In this document: piece by piece, positions 7,751 to 8,546 of the stretch | Position numbering within the stretch: the first letter of the stretch is position 1 | Layout of the letters: each line of letters opens with the position of its first letter | DNA from: an uncultured Bacilli bacterium | GTDB lineage: Bacteria; Bacillota_I; Bacilli_A; RF39; UBA660 | Length of the DNA stretch: 8,546 nt | Assembly (NCBI GenBank): GCA_944333305.1 | Contig: CALVKV010000055.1 | Coordinates: 1-8,546, forward strand | Reading direction: 5' to 3' | Program-made: the position numbers and the translations under genes | Notes under the pieces: generated by a model | What the model saw: only the letters and a program-made list of their open reading frames with translations | Database searches by the model: none | Told to the model about the DNA's origin: nothing

Positions 7751-8546
7751 TTATAATTGTTTACCTTGTTCTTTTAACCTTTCTTCTAATTCTGGTAACA
7801 ATGGTATATTAACTGTATCTATATTTTTACATTCATCACAGAAATAATTTCCAACGATTTCAGCACTTGGTAATTTTATACTTGTTAATGAGGTATTCTT
7901 GTAAAGAAAATAATTGCCTATGCTTGTTACATTTGGTAGTTCTATATTTGTTAATGAGGTATTTCTATCAAGGAACCAACCACCTACACTTATTACATTT
8001 GGTAATTCTATATTTATTAATGAGGTATTTCTATCAAGGAACCAATCACCTACACCTATTACATTTGGTAATTCTATACTTGTTAATGAGTTATTATAGT
8101 AAAGAAAATAATCGCCTATGCTTATTACATTTGGTAGTTCTATACTTATTAATGAGTCATTACTTTCAAGAAAACCGTTGCCTATGTTTATAACATTTGG
8201 TAATTCTATATGTGTTAATGATTTATTAAAATATAGAAATGAATTACCTATACTTGTAACATTTGGTAATTGTATTTCTGTTAGTATCTTATTATAATAA
8301 AGAAATCTATCACCTATGCTTGTAGCATTTGGTAGTTCTATACTTGTTAATGAGTTATTATAGTAAAGAAATGACTCGCTTATATTCTTTACTTTATTAT
8401 TTTTGTATGTAATTATTCTATTTTGTTTATCTAAAGTAATTATTACATCTACTTCATCACTATCATCAGTTTTTATTAAAATATTTTTATTATCTTTATC
8501 ATTTTCTATTTTTATATCTTTTATTGTTCCAATTGTATTAGGAAAT
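7751..8546 (-). CDS. BspA-type leucine-rich-repeat protein, N-terminus cut by window edge
   Basis: This is the last 264 residues of a larger protein. The frame is open to the window edge, with the first whole codon at 8543-8545. After an Asp/Lys-rich strand region (1-48, including DDSDEVDVIITLDKQNRIIT) come eight 22-residue repeats of the pattern LPNVxSIGxxFLxxNxSLTxIE, then a degenerate ninth and a Lys/Glu-rich tail ending in GKQL. This matches the Treponema/BspA LRR_5 class, usually found in secreted or surface proteins that bind host or bacterial partners. The position normally held by Cys in this class is Asn in the eight regular units; the last unit has Cys there and a second Cys three residues earlier (FCDEC). 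No LPXTG or membrane anchor is present at the C-terminus, and any signal peptide would be outside the window, so location cannot be judged. Confidence 0.9.
   Translation of the reverse strand, partial: FPNTIGTIKDIKIENDKDNKNILIKTDDSDEVDVIITLDKQNRIITYKNNKVKNISESFLYYNNSLTSIELPNATSIGDRFLYYNKILTEIQLPNVTSIGNSFLYFNKSLTHIELPNVINIGNGFLESNDSLISIELPNVISIGDYFLYYNNSLTSIELPNVIGVGDWFLDRNTSLINIELPNVISVGGWFLDRNTSLTNIELPNVTSIGNYFLYKNTSLTSIKLPSAEIVGNYFCDECKNIDTVNIPLLPELEERLKEQGKQL
7874..8401 (-). repeat. Tandem 66-base repeat array encoding leucine-rich repeats (8 units)
   Basis: The unit boundaries on the minus strand are 8401, 8335, 8269, 8203, 8137, 8071, 8005 and 7939, each 66 bases (22 codons), running down to 7874. 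The unit at 8336-8401 is degenerate at its start, and a ninth, poorly matching unit follows at 7808-7873. The units at 8006-8071 and 7940-8005 differ at only 3 of 66 bases, so they arose by recent duplication or were evened out by conversion. Because 66 is a multiple of 3, the array also leaves long open frames on the plus strand that are not genes. Confidence 0.9.

Noticed and set aside
7867..8193. Long plus-strand open frames of 61 and 108 codons with repeated Leu/Phe-rich motifs
   Set aside because: They are the reverse side of the 66-base LRR array; a repeat length divisible by 3 keeps several frames open. No ribosome site or family resemblance, and the minus-strand frame gives clear leucine-rich repeats.
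7874..8401. CRISPR array or non-coding satellite as an explanation for the regular repeats
   Set aside because: There are no spacers between units, the period is 66 bases throughout, and the repeats translate into an unbroken LRR protein.
7751..8401. Diversity-generating retroelement target in the LRR gene
   Set aside because: Differences between units are not concentrated at adenines of a template, and no template repeat or reverse transcriptase is in the window.

Overview
The window looks like a piece of a low-GC (about 30% by eye), spore-forming Bacillota chromosome, probably a gut-type Bacilli, Erysipelotrichia or Clostridia relative. The evidence is the AT-rich codon use, strong AGGAGG-type ribosome sites, a small acid-soluble spore protein gene at the left edge, the gene order cysteine desulfurase - thiI - ssp known from Bacillus, and a BspA-type leucine-rich-repeat protein at the right edge. 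TGA is read as stop and tryptophan is TGG, so this is not a UGA-recoding mollicute. I cannot name the species.

Every gene I accept lies on the minus strand, so transcription runs from high to low coordinates. Right edge (7432-8546): the C-terminal part of a protein with 22-residue leucine-rich repeats, its start outside the window, followed 28 bases later by a 96-residue protein of unknown function. Middle (2862-7307): a compact block of two tandem paralogous sugar-nucleotidyltransferase-like genes, which overlap by 14 bases, then NAD-dependent DNA ligase (ligA, GTG start), then a membrane-anchored protein with a probable OB-fold. This block ends in a hairpin terminator whose stem overlaps the last codons of that protein. 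Left (179-2775): a 94-residue unknown protein, a NifS/IscS-type cysteine desulfurase and ThiI, spaced as an operon. Left edge (1-104): the N-terminus of an alpha/beta-type SASP, preceded by a good match to a sigma-G (forespore) promoter.

The best understood functional unit is the desulfurase-ThiI pair. The desulfurase takes sulfur from cysteine as a persulfide and ThiI uses it for 4-thiouridine in tRNA, and possibly for thiazole synthesis. The SASP gene sits next to thiI as in Bacillus subtilis, but appears to have its own sporulation promoter. LigA is a complete housekeeping enzyme. I see no clear new defence, mobile or RNA system. The items most worth a second look are the LRR array, in which two neighbouring units differ only by amino-acid-changing bases, the unknown small genes beside well-known ones, and the tandem nucleotidyltransferases. 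There is no gene-free stretch over 300 bases; the longest is 124 bases (7308-7431).
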